A stretch of 64,000 bases of DNA from Alphaproteobacteria bacterium Ga0077535 (GTDB lineage: Bacteria; Pseudomonadota; Alphaproteobacteria; Caulobacterales; Aquidulcibacteraceae). The stretch spans positions 29,476-93,475 of the forward strand of contig LNEK01000038.1 of assembly GCA_001464425.1 (NCBI GenBank), in the 5' to 3' direction. Below are positions 55,926 to 64,000 of this stretch, one piece after another. The notes below the pieces were generated by a model. It had not been told where the DNA came from. It worked only from the letters and a program-made list of their open reading frames with translations, and searched no databases. The position numbers and the translations under genes are program-made. Each line of letters begins with the position of its first letter. Position 1 is the stretch's first letter.

Positions 55926-56837
55926 CTAGGCGCGCCCGATCCGCTTGATTTCCCACTCCAGCTCAATGCCGTGCTTGGCTTTGACGGCGGCGCGAACGTC
56001 CTCGCCCAGGCCTTCGATATCCGCCGCAGTCGCGTCGCCGGTATTGATCAGGAAGTTCGCGTGCAACTCGCTCACCTGCGCGCCGCCGCGCCGATACCCG
56101 CGCATCCCGGCTTCGTCGTTGAGCTTCCAGGCGGAGAGCTTTTCGCCGTTTGCCGCGGTCGGGTTCTTGAACGTTGAGCCGCCGGTCTTTTCCCGGATCG
56201 GCTGCGACGCTTCGCGGCGCGCGCTGATCTCCGCCATCCGCGCCGTCACCGCCATCGGATCGTCCAGCACGCCTTGAAACGTCGCGTCGAGAAAGATCAG
56301 CTCTTCCGGCAACGCGTTGTGGCGATAGGTGAAACCGAAATCGGCGTTGGTGAACGTCAGGCGCTTGCCACTGCGATCGAGCGCCGTGGCTTCGATCAAC
56401 ACGTCTTTGGTTTCGCTGCCATAGCAGCCGGCGTTCATCGTCAGCGCACCGCCAATCGTGCCGGGGATGCCCGCGTAAAATTCCAGCTTGCCGATGCCAG
56501 CTTTCGCGGCTGCGCGCGCCACCATCGAGTCCAGCGCGCCCGCGCCGGCCTTGATGCGCGCGCCGTCGAGCGCTTCGATCTGCGCCCAGGCGCGGCCGGC
56601 GAGCCGTATCACCACGCCTGGCACGCCGCCATCGCGTACGATCAGGTTCGAGCCAACGCCGATCGGCAGCAGCGGCACGTCATGCGGTAGCGCGGCCAGA
56701 AACTGCGCGAGATCATCCGCATCGGCCGGCAGGAAAACGGCGTCGGCCGGTCCGCCAACCCGGAACCAGGTGAACGGCGCGAGGCTTTCCCCTCGCAACA
56801 GCTGTCCGCGCACTTCTGGCAGATGAAGTTCACTCAT
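55926..56837 (-). CDS. murB: UDP-N-acetylenolpyruvoylglucosamine reductase MurB
   Basis: A 303-residue FAD enzyme reducing UDP-GlcNAc-enolpyruvate to UDP-MurNAc. Landmarks are [43 protein letters not shown] (FAD loop), [42 protein letters not shown], and [59 protein letters not shown], with the catalytic Ser in the GSTFKN part. It starts two bases from the divergent 56840 region. Confidence 0.96.
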   Translation of the reverse strand: MSELHLPEVRGQLLRGESLAPFTWFRVGGPADAVFLPADADDLAQFLAALPHDVPLLPIGVGSNLIVRDGGVPGVVIRLAGRAWAQIEALDGARIKAGAGALDSMVARAAAKAGIGKLEFYAGIPGTIGGALTMNAGCYGSETKDVLIEATALDRSGKRLTFTNADFGFTYRHNALPEELIFLDATFQGVLDDPMAVTARMAEISARREASQPIREKTGGSTFKNPTAANGEKLSAWKLNDEAGMRGYRRGGAQVSELHANFLINTGDATAADIEGLGEDVRAAVKAKHGIELEWEIKRIGRA

Positions 56838-56944
56838 AGTTGATGGCCTATCTCACGCTTTTGATCGCCAGCAAAGCGCCGCCGCCTCGTCGGACGCATG
56901 AGACAGGGTCATACTCCCAATCACCAGAGGACGGAGACGCCCAC

Positions 56945-57310
56945 ATGCTTCGCATGGGTACCATAGCCACAGCGCTACTTCTTTCGGCCTGCGCCGCGAC
57001 GCCGCACACAGTGAGCGCCAACGCGGCAGAGCGGGACTGCTTTTTCGCCGAGAGTGTTAGCGGCTATAGCGTCGTGGACGATCACAATGTCCGCGTGAAC
57101 GTCGGCGCCAGCCGGGCCTACATTCTGAGCACCAACTGGAATGCGCGCGATCTTGATTGGACGCAGACCATCGCCATCCGCTCCACCCTCGGACGCATCT
57201 GCACCGGCAACGGCCTCGGCGTCGACATTATCGGCGGCGATCCGCGCCGCACCTACCCGATCACATCCATCGCCAGAGCGCCGGAAGAACCGGCCAACCA
57301 AGGCACTTGA
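56945..57310 (+). CDS. DUF6491-like lipoprotein (first of a tandem pair)
   Basis: A 121-residue protein from ATG 56945. Lipobox Cys15 (LLLSAC), then RDCFFAESVSGYSVVDDHNVRVNVGASRAYIL, LDWTQTIAIRS and ICTGNGLGVDIIGGDPRRTYPI, a pattern I recall from DUF6491. Two Cys (RDC...IC) probably form a disulfide. A close paralog follows 14 bases later. Probably a periplasmic lipoprotein. Confidence 0.8.
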   Translation: MLRMGTIATALLLSACAATPHTVSANAAERDCFFAESVSGYSVVDDHNVRVNVGASRAYILSTNWNARDLDWTQTIAIRSTLGRICTGNGLGVDIIGGDPRRTYPITSIARAPEEPANQGT

Positions 57311-57323
57311 GGAGAACGCCTAC

Positions 57324-57689
57324 ATGTTTCGCAAACTTGCAGCTGCATCTGTATTGCTCGCGCTTGGGGCCTGCGCGTCCCCGGCTCAGAGCGCCGATTC
57401 TGAATCGTCATCGCGCGATTGCTTCCGGACGGTCGATGTTCGCGGCTACGGCGTCGTCGATGAACACCGCATCCGCGCCCGCGTCAGCACCACGCGCGAA
57501 TATTACATGACCATCGCGCAGAACACGCGTGACCTGGACTGGAACCACGCCATCGCGCTGCGCTCGACAACGAACTTCATCTGCGTCGGCAACGGCCTGG
57601 GCGTGCAAGTGATGGGCGGCGATCCGGCTGTGCCGTATCAGGTCACGCGCATCGAGCGCGCGCCGGACGATACGCCCGCAGGCAGCTAA
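57324..57689 (+). CDS. DUF6491-like lipoprotein (second of a tandem pair)
   Basis: A 121-residue paralog of the preceding gene, with Cys17 after LALGA, RDCFRTVDVRGYGVVDEHRIRARVSTTREYYM, LDWNHAIALRS and ICVGNGLGVQVMGGDPAVPYQV. The same length and order indicate local duplication. AGGAG lies about 9 bases before the ATG. Function unknown. Confidence 0.8.
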   Translation: MFRKLAAASVLLALGACASPAQSADSESSSRDCFRTVDVRGYGVVDEHRIRARVSTTREYYMTIAQNTRDLDWNHAIALRSTTNFICVGNGLGVQVMGGDPAVPYQVTRIERAPDDTPAGS

Positions 57690-57692
57690 ACT

Positions 57693-58553
57693 CTACGAAA
57701 CCGACAAACCGGCGCGCAGGGCAATCCGGCCCAGCGCGCCCTGGACGATCACGTCGAGCTGGCTTTTCGGCTGATAATCCGCCGGCGCGACGTAGCTCAC
57801 GCGATCTTCAGCGATGAGGCGCGTGATTTTGTCGAGACTGCGCGGCTCGGTCCATTGGTAAGGATCGAGCACAGCGATCGCGCAACCGCCTTGGCTGGTG
57901 ACCATTTTCATCGAAGGGATGTCGGTATCGCCGTCGCCGATGAAGATCATGCGCTCGAACGGCAGCTCGCGCGCATCATTGTGCATCCAGCGATTGATCG
58001 CTTCCGTATCGTGAACGTTGTCGATGCCCTTGTTGATGCGGAAGAGAAACTGCGTCTTGGTCGTGTAGTTGATCGCGACCCCCGGCCAGCGCGCCTCGCC
58101 CTTTGCATCGTACAAAAAGCGCGATGCGAAGACTTGGCGGAAGCGCGGAAAGAGCGCGCAGCCTTCGATCATCTCATAGATGCCGGATGAAACGACGTAG
58201 TGATCAAGCGTCAGCCCGAGATCGTCGCCGAACGCGTTGATGCGATCGAACCAATGATCGAGACCATCGAAAAAGTCCGGATCGGCGCCGGTCTGCTGCA
58301 GCTGCTTGCGTGTCACCGGCTGGCCCGCAGCGCGGGCGCGGTCGAGCATCAGGTGCATATAGACCAGGATCTCGTCGGCATCCTCGAGCTTGGCGAGGCG
58401 CTTCACTTCCATCCAGAAATCAGCGTGCTTCATGCCGACGACGTCGGGGATGAAGCTGCGTTCCTGAAGGTTGCCGCGCGCGAGCGTGCCGTCGAAATCA
58501 TAGACGATGGCGGCGCGCAGGGGCTTGGGGGCGCGATGAGCGGTGTCAGGCAT
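57693..58553 (-). CDS. HAD-superfamily phosphatase
   Basis: A 286-residue HAD protein from ATG 58553 (MPDTAHRAPKP). Motif I is VYDFDGTLARGN, a Ser/Thr motif is in HYVVSSGIYEMIEG, and motif IV is FIGDGDTDIPSM. A large insert (about 35-110) supplies a helical cap, as in SerB/PSP-like members. Acts on a phosphorylated small molecule; substrate unknown. Convergent with the second DUF6491 gene. Confidence 0.85.
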   Translation of the reverse strand: MPDTAHRAPKPLRAAIVYDFDGTLARGNLQERSFIPDVVGMKHADFWMEVKRLAKLEDADEILVYMHLMLDRARAAGQPVTRKQLQQTGADPDFFDGLDHWFDRINAFGDDLGLTLDHYVVSSGIYEMIEGCALFPRFRQVFASRFLYDAKGEARWPGVAINYTTKTQFLFRINKGIDNVHDTEAINRWMHNDARELPFERMIFIGDGDTDIPSMKMVTSQGGCAIAVLDPYQWTEPRSLDKITRLIAEDRVSYVAPADYQPKSQLDVIVQGALGRIALRAGLSVS

Positions 58554-58685
58554 TTCACCGAGGCGCCTTGAGTCGGGCGCCCGCGTCAATTGTTTCGACC
58601 TCAAAAGACTGCGCCTGGGGCCACAATCCGCCGCAAAGCTTCTAGAGCTTGCCGCTCAGCGCACGTGCAACAAAGGCAAAGCGAA

Positions 58686-59150
58686 ATGATCTCTCAGGTG
58701 AAGTTCGGCATCGCGGCCCTGGCGCTGGCCCTCGCGGGGTGCGCAAGCGCAGCGCCGGCGCCGACTGAGGTTCGACAGATCGTCTCGACCACGTCCTTCG
58801 GTATGTGCGTGGGCTATTGCACGACGCGGCTCGAAATCAGCGAGGGCCAAGCCGTGCTTATCCGCGACGGCCGCAGCGGGCGCGGTTCTGCCGAGTTGCC
58901 GGATCAGCGCTTTACGCAAACGCTGACGCCAGCCGAGTGGCAAGAATTCGCGCGCCTCGCAGCGGACACGAACTTGAGCGGCCTGCCGCCCGTGATCGGC
59001 TGCCCCGATTGCGCCGACGGCGGCGCGGAATCGCTGACCATCAACGGCGCGCCCACGGTGTCGTTCGATTTCGGCGCTTCGATCGCGCAAGCACAGCCGT
59101 TGCTTGAGCGCGTCCGCGCGCTACGCGCACGGATGACGCCAGAGCAATAA
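58686..59150 (+). CDS. Predicted lipoprotein
   Basis: A 154-residue protein from ATG 58686. Signal with Cys19 after LALAG, two closely spaced Cys in MCVGYCTTRLEI and a CPDCADGG motif, and a C-terminal helix. GGCGGAA-type beta strands around RGSAELPDQRFTQTL are consistent with a small beta domain. No family named. Confidence 0.7.
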   Translation: MISQVKFGIAALALALAGCASAAPAPTEVRQIVSTTSFGMCVGYCTTRLEISEGQAVLIRDGRSGRGSAELPDQRFTQTLTPAEWQEFARLAADTNLSGLPPVIGCPDCADGGAESLTINGAPTVSFDFGASIAQAQPLLERVRALRARMTPEQ

Positions 59151-59164
59151 TCTCCGCGGCGCAA

Positions 59165-60907
59165 TTACCCCGCAAACCCCAACTCGATCATCTTCGCAGA
59201 GACGAAGATCACGAGCAGCGCCAGTGGCGCCCCCACGCGCGCATAGTCGAGGAAGCGATACCCGCCCGGCCCCATCACCAACAGATTGTTCTGGTGCCCG
59301 ATCGGCGTGAGGAAGTCTGAAGAGGCGCCAATCAGGACGGCAATCAGCATCGCGTCGGGAGACACGCCGATCGCCTGCGCCACCGAGATCGCGATCTGGC
59401 CCATGATGATCGCGGTGGCGACGTTATTGAGGAAGATCGACAGCACCATTGTCGCCGTCGCCACAGCCGCCGCGGCCCAGAACAAAGGTGCATCCGTCAA
59501 GACTTGCGAAAGCTCTGTCGCGAACAGCGCCGCCGCGCCGCTGCTCTGAAAGCTATGCCCGACGGGGATCATCGCGCCGATGAGAACGATCACCGACCAA
59601 TCGATGGAAGAATAAATCTCTCGCGGCGGCAAATATCCCAACGCCGCCACCACAACGGCGCCTGCAGCGAAGGAAAACGCTGTCGGCACCCCAAGCGCGA
59701 CCGAGGCGGCGACGGCGGCGGCGTAAACGGCGATCGCAATGCCGGCTCGCATCGGGTTGATACGTGCGTTGGCGCGGCGCGCGACTTCGAGGATGCGGGC
59801 GTAGCGGGAATAGATCGCGATCTGCTCAGCCGAACCGTGCAGTGTCAGCTGATCGCCTGCCTCGATGGTGAGATGCGCCAAGGGCTGGCGGAGTTCCGCA
59901 GCGCGCCGGCCAGCGGCGACAACGGCAACTTCACCGCGCGTATCCCATCGCACCGTATCGAGCGAACGCCCGACCAGCGGCGAGCCGTTGCCGACCACCG
60001 CCACGATGGTAACAGCGTCCTCCGCGACGGAGCGCTGCGCGTGCATGCTCAGGCCACTGCGTTTGGCGGCGTCCCAGGGGTCCACCGCGCCGCCGACCAG
60101 CAAACGATCGCGCGGCTGCAGCGGCCGCGCCGTCGCCAGATCAAGCACGCGAACGCCGCGAAGCACCGCCAGCGGCGTGACCTTGGACGCGCGAAGCGTT
60201 TCAATCAGTTCGGCGTCGTCGGTCTCTTCAAGTGTGTCCCGCCCTACAGGACCGAGTTCGAACACGACGTATGCGTCTTTCGGAACATCCGTGCCGGAAT
60301 CGCGGCGCGGCGTCAGCCGCCAGCCCACCAGACAAATGTAGCCGACGCCCGCGGCCGCCACTGCGGCGGCGACAGGCGTCATCTGAAAGAACGCGAACGG
60401 CTCTCCAAGCTGCGATTCACGCACCGATGAAAGGATGAGGTTGGCGGGCGTGCCGATCAGCGTCGTCATGCCGCCGAGAATGGTGGCGAACGAAATCGCC
60501 ATCAGGCCCGCGCTGGGCGGAAGATCGTGGGCGCGGCAAATGCCAACCACTGCCGGGATCGTGATCGCCAGCGCAGCGATGTTGTTCATAAACGCCGATA
60601 AAGTCGCGCCGGCCACAAGAATGATCGCAAGCTGCACCGGAAACGGCGCGTTTAGCTGCGCCAACCTATCGGTGACAGCGTCGGCGATGCCGGTGAGTTC
60701 GATGGCGCGGCCAAGCACTAGAACTGCCGCGATGACAATGACCGATTGATCGGCAAAGCCGGAGAACGCGCTCGCGGTCGGCACCAGCCCCAGCAGCAAG
60801 CACGCCGCAAGCGACAGCAGCGCCACAAGATCATGCCGTACTTTGCCAGACGCAAACAGCAGCAGCGTAGTGGCTAGAACGATCGTGCTGAGGGTCGCCG
60901 GGGTCAT
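59165..60907 (-). CDS. SLC13/DASS-type transporter with RCK_C domains
   Basis: A 580-residue transporter with about 10-12 helices and two RCK_C (TrkA_C) domains in the middle (about 200-380), including FELGPVGRDTLEETDDAELIE and DQLTLHGSAEQIAIYSRYARIL. The MNNIAALAITIPAVVGICR and GASSDFLTPIGHQNNLLVMGPGGYRFLDYARVG segments are typical of the SLC13/ArsB/NhaD-type ion transporter superfamily. It moves dicarboxylates, sulfate or another anion with Na+ or H+; substrate unknown. Confidence 0.88.
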   Translation of the reverse strand: MTPATLSTIVLATTLLLFASGKVRHDLVALLSLAACLLLGLVPTASAFSGFADQSVIVIAAVLVLGRAIELTGIADAVTDRLAQLNAPFPVQLAIILVAGATLSAFMNNIAALAITIPAVVGICRAHDLPPSAGLMAISFATILGGMTTLIGTPANLILSSVRESQLGEPFAFFQMTPVAAAVAAAGVGYICLVGWRLTPRRDSGTDVPKDAYVVFELGPVGRDTLEETDDAELIETLRASKVTPLAVLRGVRVLDLATARPLQPRDRLLVGGAVDPWDAAKRSGLSMHAQRSVAEDAVTIVAVVGNGSPLVGRSLDTVRWDTRGEVAVVAAGRRAAELRQPLAHLTIEAGDQLTLHGSAEQIAIYSRYARILEVARRANARINPMRAGIAIAVYAAAVAASVALGVPTAFSFAAGAVVVAALGYLPPREIYSSIDWSVIVLIGAMIPVGHSFQSSGAAALFATELSQVLTDAPLFWAAAAVATATMVLSIFLNNVATAIIMGQIAISVAQAIGVSPDAMLIAVLIGASSDFLTPIGHQNNLLVMGPGGYRFLDYARVGAPLALLVIFVSAKMIELGFAG

Positions 60908-60923
60908 CGGCGGGCGCGGAGGG

Positions 60924-62339
60924 TCATGCCGCTGCGGCGGCGAGTTTGCCAGGAAGCGCGTTTGCGTAAGCGGTGATATCGCCAGCGCCCAAGCAGACAA
61001 CGATATCGCCCGGCTTGGCCTCGGCGCGGACGAAATCCGGGAGCGAGTCCATGTTGGAGATGCGCCGCGCGTCGCGGTGGCCGTGGCTCTTCAAGCTGAT
61101 CACCAGCGCATCGGAGTTGATGTCATCGAGCGGCGTTTCACCGGCGCTATAGACATCGGCGACGCAGACGATGTCGGCGTCATTGAAGCAGGTGGAGAAG
61201 TCCTGGAAGAGATCGCGCAGGCGCGTGTAGCGATGCGGCTGTACGATCGCGAGCACGCGCCCGCCCGTCATCTCGCGCGCGGCGGAGAGCACGGCAGCGA
61301 TCTCGACCGGGTGGTGGCCGTAATCGTCAACGATGCGGACTTCGTTCCAATAGCCAGTGGTGCTGAAGCGGCGCTTCACGCCGGCGAACTTCTTCAAGCC
61401 CGTGCGGATGCCGGCGTCGGTCACGCCCAGCTCGCGCGCCACCGCGATGGCGGCGACGGCGTTCTGGACGTTGTGGCGGCCAGCTACGGGCAAGAAAAGG
61501 TCGTGCATGGTCACGCCCGGACCTTCGCCCTTCTTGCGGGCGACGACGTCGAAGGTGGAGCCTTCGCGCGATGGGCGCACATTGACGGCGCAGACATCGG
61601 CTTGAGGGTTGAAGCCGTAGGAGATGATGCGGCGGTCGCGCACCTGGGCGGCGAGCGCTTGCACTTGCGGATGGTCAAGGCACATGACGGCGAAGCCGTA
61701 GAACGGGATGTTCTCGACGAACTGCCGGTAGGCGTCGTTCATGGCTTCGACCGAGCCGTAATGGTCCAAGTGCTCGGGATCCATGTTGGTGACGACGACG
61801 GCGGTGGCGCGCAGGCGCGTGAAGGTGCCGTCGCTTTCGTCGGCTTCGACCACCATCCATTCGCCCTCGCCCATGCGGGTGTTGGCGCCGTAGGCGTTGA
61901 TGATGCCGCCATTGATAACGGTTGGGTCCTTGCCGCCGGCGTCGAGCAACGCGGCGATCATCGAGGTGGTGGTGGTTTTGCCGTGGGTGCCGCCGACGGC
62001 GACGTTCCACTTCAGGCGCATGATCTCGGCGAGCATTTCGGCCCGCTTGACGATCGGCACGCCGCGCGCGCGGGCGACATCGACTTCGGGGTTGCCGTCC
62101 TTGATCGCGGAGGAAATCACCACCACGCCGGCATGCGCCGCCGTCTCGGCTTTATGCCCGATAGTGACAGTGATGCCGCATTCGCGCAGCCGGTCGATAT
62201 TGGCGCTCTCTTTAGCGTCGGAGCCGGTGACGTCGTAGCCGAGATTTTTCATCACCGAGGCGATGCCGGACATGCCGATGCCGCCGATGCCGACAAAATG
62301 GATGGGCCCGGTGTCGAACGGGATGGCGCGTCGCAGCAT
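60924..62339 (-). CDS. murC: UDP-N-acetylmuramate--L-alanine ligase MurC
   Basis: A 471-residue Mur ligase adding L-Ala to UDP-MurNAc. The N-terminal domain has [22 protein letters not shown], and the central domain has the ATP loop [29 protein letters not shown] and [15 protein letters not shown]. The C-terminal domain has [19 protein letters not shown] and [21 protein letters not shown]. Cytoplasmic. Separated from murB (56 kb) by lipoprotein and transporter genes. Confidence 0.97.
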   Translation of the reverse strand: MLRRAIPFDTGPIHFVGIGGIGMSGIASVMKNLGYDVTGSDAKESANIDRLRECGITVTIGHKAETAAHAGVVVISSAIKDGNPEVDVARARGVPIVKRAEMLAEIMRLKWNVAVGGTHGKTTTTSMIAALLDAGGKDPTVINGGIINAYGANTRMGEGEWMVVEADESDGTFTRLRATAVVVTNMDPEHLDHYGSVEAMNDAYRQFVENIPFYGFAVMCLDHPQVQALAAQVRDRRIISYGFNPQADVCAVNVRPSREGSTFDVVARKKGEGPGVTMHDLFLPVAGRHNVQNAVAAIAVARELGVTDAGIRTGLKKFAGVKRRFSTTGYWNEVRIVDDYGHHPVEIAAVLSAAREMTGGRVLAIVQPHRYTRLRDLFQDFSTCFNDADIVCVADVYSAGETPLDDINSDALVISLKSHGHRDARRISNMDSLPDFVRAEAKPGDIVVCLGAGDITAYANALPGKLAAAAA

Positions 62340-62402
62340 GTGTTCTCCGGAAACGGAAACGCGCGCCAGTATAGGCGCGCGCCGGGACGTATCAAAGGCG
62401 GA

Positions 62403-62603
62403 TCAGCGGATGCCGTGCTTAGCGGCGAAATCTTCGGCGGGATAATAGATCTCGGCTTGGTTGTCGCCGATCTGAACGTCGCGCTGGCCATCTTTGACGA
62501 AGGCGCGAGCTTTGCGCACGGCATCAGCGGGCGTGTCGGCTTCGCCGATCGCCAGCGGCTTTGGCAGCGTCATCATACGAGCAAGGATCGAGTACCGCGC
62601 CAT
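62403..62603 (-). CDS. Small conserved-looking protein, unknown function
   Basis: A 66-residue soluble protein: an N-terminal beta strand, a helix (TPADAVRKARAFVKDGQ) and another beta segment (DVQIGDNQAEIYYPAEDF). The composition is protein-like and not low in complexity. It sits 63 bases upstream of murC on the same strand. No family recognised. Confidence 0.55.
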   Translation of the reverse strand: MARYSILARMMTLPKPLAIGEADTPADAVRKARAFVKDGQRDVQIGDNQAEIYYPAEDFAAKHGIR

Positions 62604-62617
62604 TCCAGTTTTCTCCG

Positions 62618-62959
62618 TCAGGCCCGCAACAGCGGCGCACGCAAAAGCGCCCGCGAGCGCGCCAGAACTACGGCAGGCCCCTGAATGGTCAAGAGCGCAA
62701 CCGCGCCTGCGACGGCAAGCGCGGCAGCAGCCATGAGCATAGGTTGGGCGTCGGCCCAGTTTAGCCCGGCGGCCTGCAGCACCGGAAACACGGCCCCAAG
62801 AGCCACAAACGCCGCGACCTGATTAAGCGCCCGGCCTTGCGCGGCGCGGCGGCGGCGGCGCTCGGCGACGCGGGACAGGACGTCAAAGCGGAAACTGGGG
62901 TCAGCTGCGCTGGGGGGCGCTTCGCCCAAGAGATCAGCAAGTTCCAGATCGTCACTCAT
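62618..62959 (-). CDS. Probable anti-sigma factor (two-span membrane protein)
   Basis: A 113-residue protein whose start overlaps the ECF sigma stop by four bases. N-terminal cytoplasmic segment with SFRFDVLSRVAERRRRR, then two transmembrane helices (about 45-62 and 72-92). This gene order and topology fit an anti-sigma factor that holds the ECF sigma at the membrane. The signal sensed is unknown. Confidence 0.68.
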   Translation of the reverse strand: MSDDLELADLLGEAPPSAADPSFRFDVLSRVAERRRRRAAQGRALNQVAAFVALGAVFPVLQAAGLNWADAQPMLMAAAALAVAGAVALLTIQGPAVVLARSRALLRAPLLRA

Positions 62960-63498
62960 TGGGCTTTCTCCGTTACGCCCAGCATCGCCTGCAAACGCGC
63001 CCGCCCGCGCGTCACGTGCGACTTTACCGTGCCCAGCGGTAGGCCGAGAACTTCGGCTGCTTCCGCGTGGGTGAAATCCTGCCCCAAACAGAGCGCCAGC
63101 GCCGCGCGCTGATCCTCCGGAAGTTCGTCCATGGCCTTCCTCAAGGCAAGACGCGCCGCTGTCCGCGCCGGCGGCTCAGTCTGCGTGTCGGCGAGCTCCG
63201 CGTACGCATCTTCGCGCGCCTGGCGACGAGATTGCGACCGCCGCGCCCGGCGCCAGTACTGAAACGCCACGCCACAAATGAAGGTCCGCAAACGCGAACT
63301 GCCATCGTAACGATCGAGGACGTCCCAGGTGCGGGCGAAAGCGTCCTGGGCGAGATCGTCGGCGTCGGCGTAATTGCCGACCAGCCGGCGTAGAAACGCG
63401 CGCACTGCAGCCTGATGCGCATCGACCAATTGGCCGAAGGCGCGCATATCGCCGCCGCGCGCGCGTTCGATCAGACGCGCTTCCTCGCCCGCGTCCAT
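62956..63498 (-). CDS. ECF-type RNA polymerase sigma factor
   Basis: A 180-residue sigma-70-family factor of the ECF type. Region 2 has [59 protein letters not shown], and region 4 has AMDELPEDQRAALALCLGQDFTHAEAAEVLGLPLGTVKSHVTRGRARL with its helix-turn-helix. It directs transcription of a stress or envelope regulon, with the downstream gene as likely anti-sigma factor. Regulon unknown. Confidence 0.93.
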   Translation of the reverse strand: MDAGEEARLIERARGGDMRAFGQLVDAHQAAVRAFLRRLVGNYADADDLAQDAFARTWDVLDRYDGSSRLRTFICGVAFQYWRRARRSQSRRQAREDAYAELADTQTEPPARTAARLALRKAMDELPEDQRAALALCLGQDFTHAEAAEVLGLPLGTVKSHVTRGRARLQAMLGVTEKAQ

Positions 63499-63504
63499 GC
63501 CGCG

Positions 63505-63900
63505 CTACTTTTTGCCGCCGAGCAGCAAAATCAGCAGCGCGCCAACCGCAAGGACGCCCATCGTCACGGCCACGATCAAGAACGCGAAGGCGTAACCCTC
63601 ATCGCGGATGAACCACCAGCCGACAGTAAATCCAGCGGACAATGCAGCGAACACCACAAACGACCAGGCATTGCTCTGCTGACGCGTGGCCGGCGTGTTG
63701 ACGCCGTCATCTAGGCTCTGCGCAGCCATACGCAAAAGCTCCTGCGGCGGCTCCTTGCCCTGATCGGTGTATGTTTTGAGCAGATCGATCATCGTCTTGG
63801 CGCGGCGCTCGCTCTGCGACATGCCGGTGAAGGCCATCGCCATCCCGAAGATGGGAAACATCAGCCACCAGAAATCTCGAAACAGTTCTTCGAAGTTCAT
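63505..63900 (-). CDS. Membrane protein of unknown function
   Basis: A 131-residue protein. N-terminal helix with FRDFWWLMFPIFGMAMAF, a soluble helical segment (SERRAKTMIDLLKTYTDQGKEPPQELLRMAAQ), and two C-terminal helices. The motif DLLKTYTDQGKEPPQELL resembles DUF6249-like membrane proteins (recalled, weak). The preceding partial gene overlaps it in an ATGA arrangement, and the ECF sigma gene follows six bases later, so they form one unit. Confidence 0.65.
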   Translation of the reverse strand: MNFEELFRDFWWLMFPIFGMAMAFTGMSQSERRAKTMIDLLKTYTDQGKEPPQELLRMAAQSLDDGVNTPATRQQSNAWSFVVFAALSAGFTVGWWFIRDEGYAFAFLIVAVTMGVLAVGALLILLLGGKK

Positions 63901-64000
63901 TGCCCACGCTCCAGACGTTCGCGGGCGTCACGCAGAATGGCGTCTTCGCGGGCGCCATTCTGGATCATCCCGAAGAGCGCCATCCCCATCCCGAACACCG
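63897..64000 (-). CDS. Partial membrane protein, cut by the window edge
   Basis: Only the last about 33 codons are visible: VFGMGMALFGMIQNGAREDA, then ILRDARERLERGQ and a stop overlapping the 63900 start. The hydrophobic then charged pattern resembles the N-terminal half of its neighbour, so it may be a related membrane protein upstream in the same operon. The start lies beyond position 64000. Confidence 0.5.
   Translation of the reverse strand, partial: VFGMGMALFGMIQNGAREDAILRDARERLERGQ

Noticed and set aside
60843..62684. A 613-codon open frame opposite murC
   Set aside because: It is the antisense shadow of the murC frame, full of Asp/His/Val, with no recognisable protein.

Overview
The window is about 64 kb of dense, GC-rich bacterial chromosome. 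The gene content points to a Gram-negative alphaproteobacterium near Caulobacterales/Hyphomonadaceae. The evidence is a circularly permuted two-piece tmRNA, an alpha-type SspB adaptor, a perfect TTAA-N7-TTAA (CtrA-type) box with GANTC sites upstream of ftsZ, outer-membrane biogenesis genes (lpxC, bamD), and many small lipoproteins. Genus assignment is inference. There are no rRNA genes, no CRISPR array and no transposase, and I recognised no tRNA gene.

Layout. 0-20 kb: mostly housekeeping genes. These are a HAD hydrolase, an HtrA protease next to hflK-hflC, the Mrp Fe-S ATPase, a serine hydrolase, a P450, pyruvate kinase, a GST, two separate SMP-30 lactonase-like genes, folA and thyA. Small membrane proteins lie between them, including two tiny tandem ones of 29 and 36 aa, and a more AT-rich accessory pair (a GIY-YIG protein and a membrane protein) sits beside thyA. 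20-26 kb: aqpZ, split ssrA, sspB, rusA-like, a membrane protein, fumC, DUF4169 and a ribbon-helix-helix gene. 26-35 kb: two tandem membrane-anchored TIR proteins, then a UvrD-type helicase, lipoproteins, a poly-aspartate-tailed exported protein, a PrmA-like methyltransferase, a MORN protein and a secreted protein. The secreted protein is a stand-alone copy of the extracytoplasmic domain of the first TIR protein. 35-40 kb: aminopeptidase P and an M20 hydrolase with altered metal ligands. 40-63 kb: the envelope and division block, mainly on the minus strand: murC, murB, ddl, ftsQ, ftsA, ftsZ, lpxC, bamD, ligA. It is interrupted by transsulfuration genes, an SLC13 transporter and lipoproteins. 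The right end holds an ECF sigma/anti-sigma pair and two membrane proteins, the last one cut by the window edge.

How genes work together. MurC, MurB and Ddl make peptidoglycan precursor, FtsQ/FtsA/FtsZ build the divisome, and LpxC and BamD serve the outer membrane. tmRNA tags stalled nascent chains and SspB passes tagged proteins to ClpXP; their genes are about 0.35 kb apart. FolA and ThyA couple thymidylate synthesis to folate recycling. HflK/HflC with HtrA form an envelope quality-control group.

The most unusual material is the set of TIR or TIR-like membrane proteins (26.8, 27.8 and 52.7 kb) with the secreted cysteine-patterned domain, and a switch-like leader with an intrinsic terminator before the third one. 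Three otherwise intact genes (16.1, 31.1 and 53.3 kb) each need one small frameshift to be read through. They may be true lesions or assembly errors.
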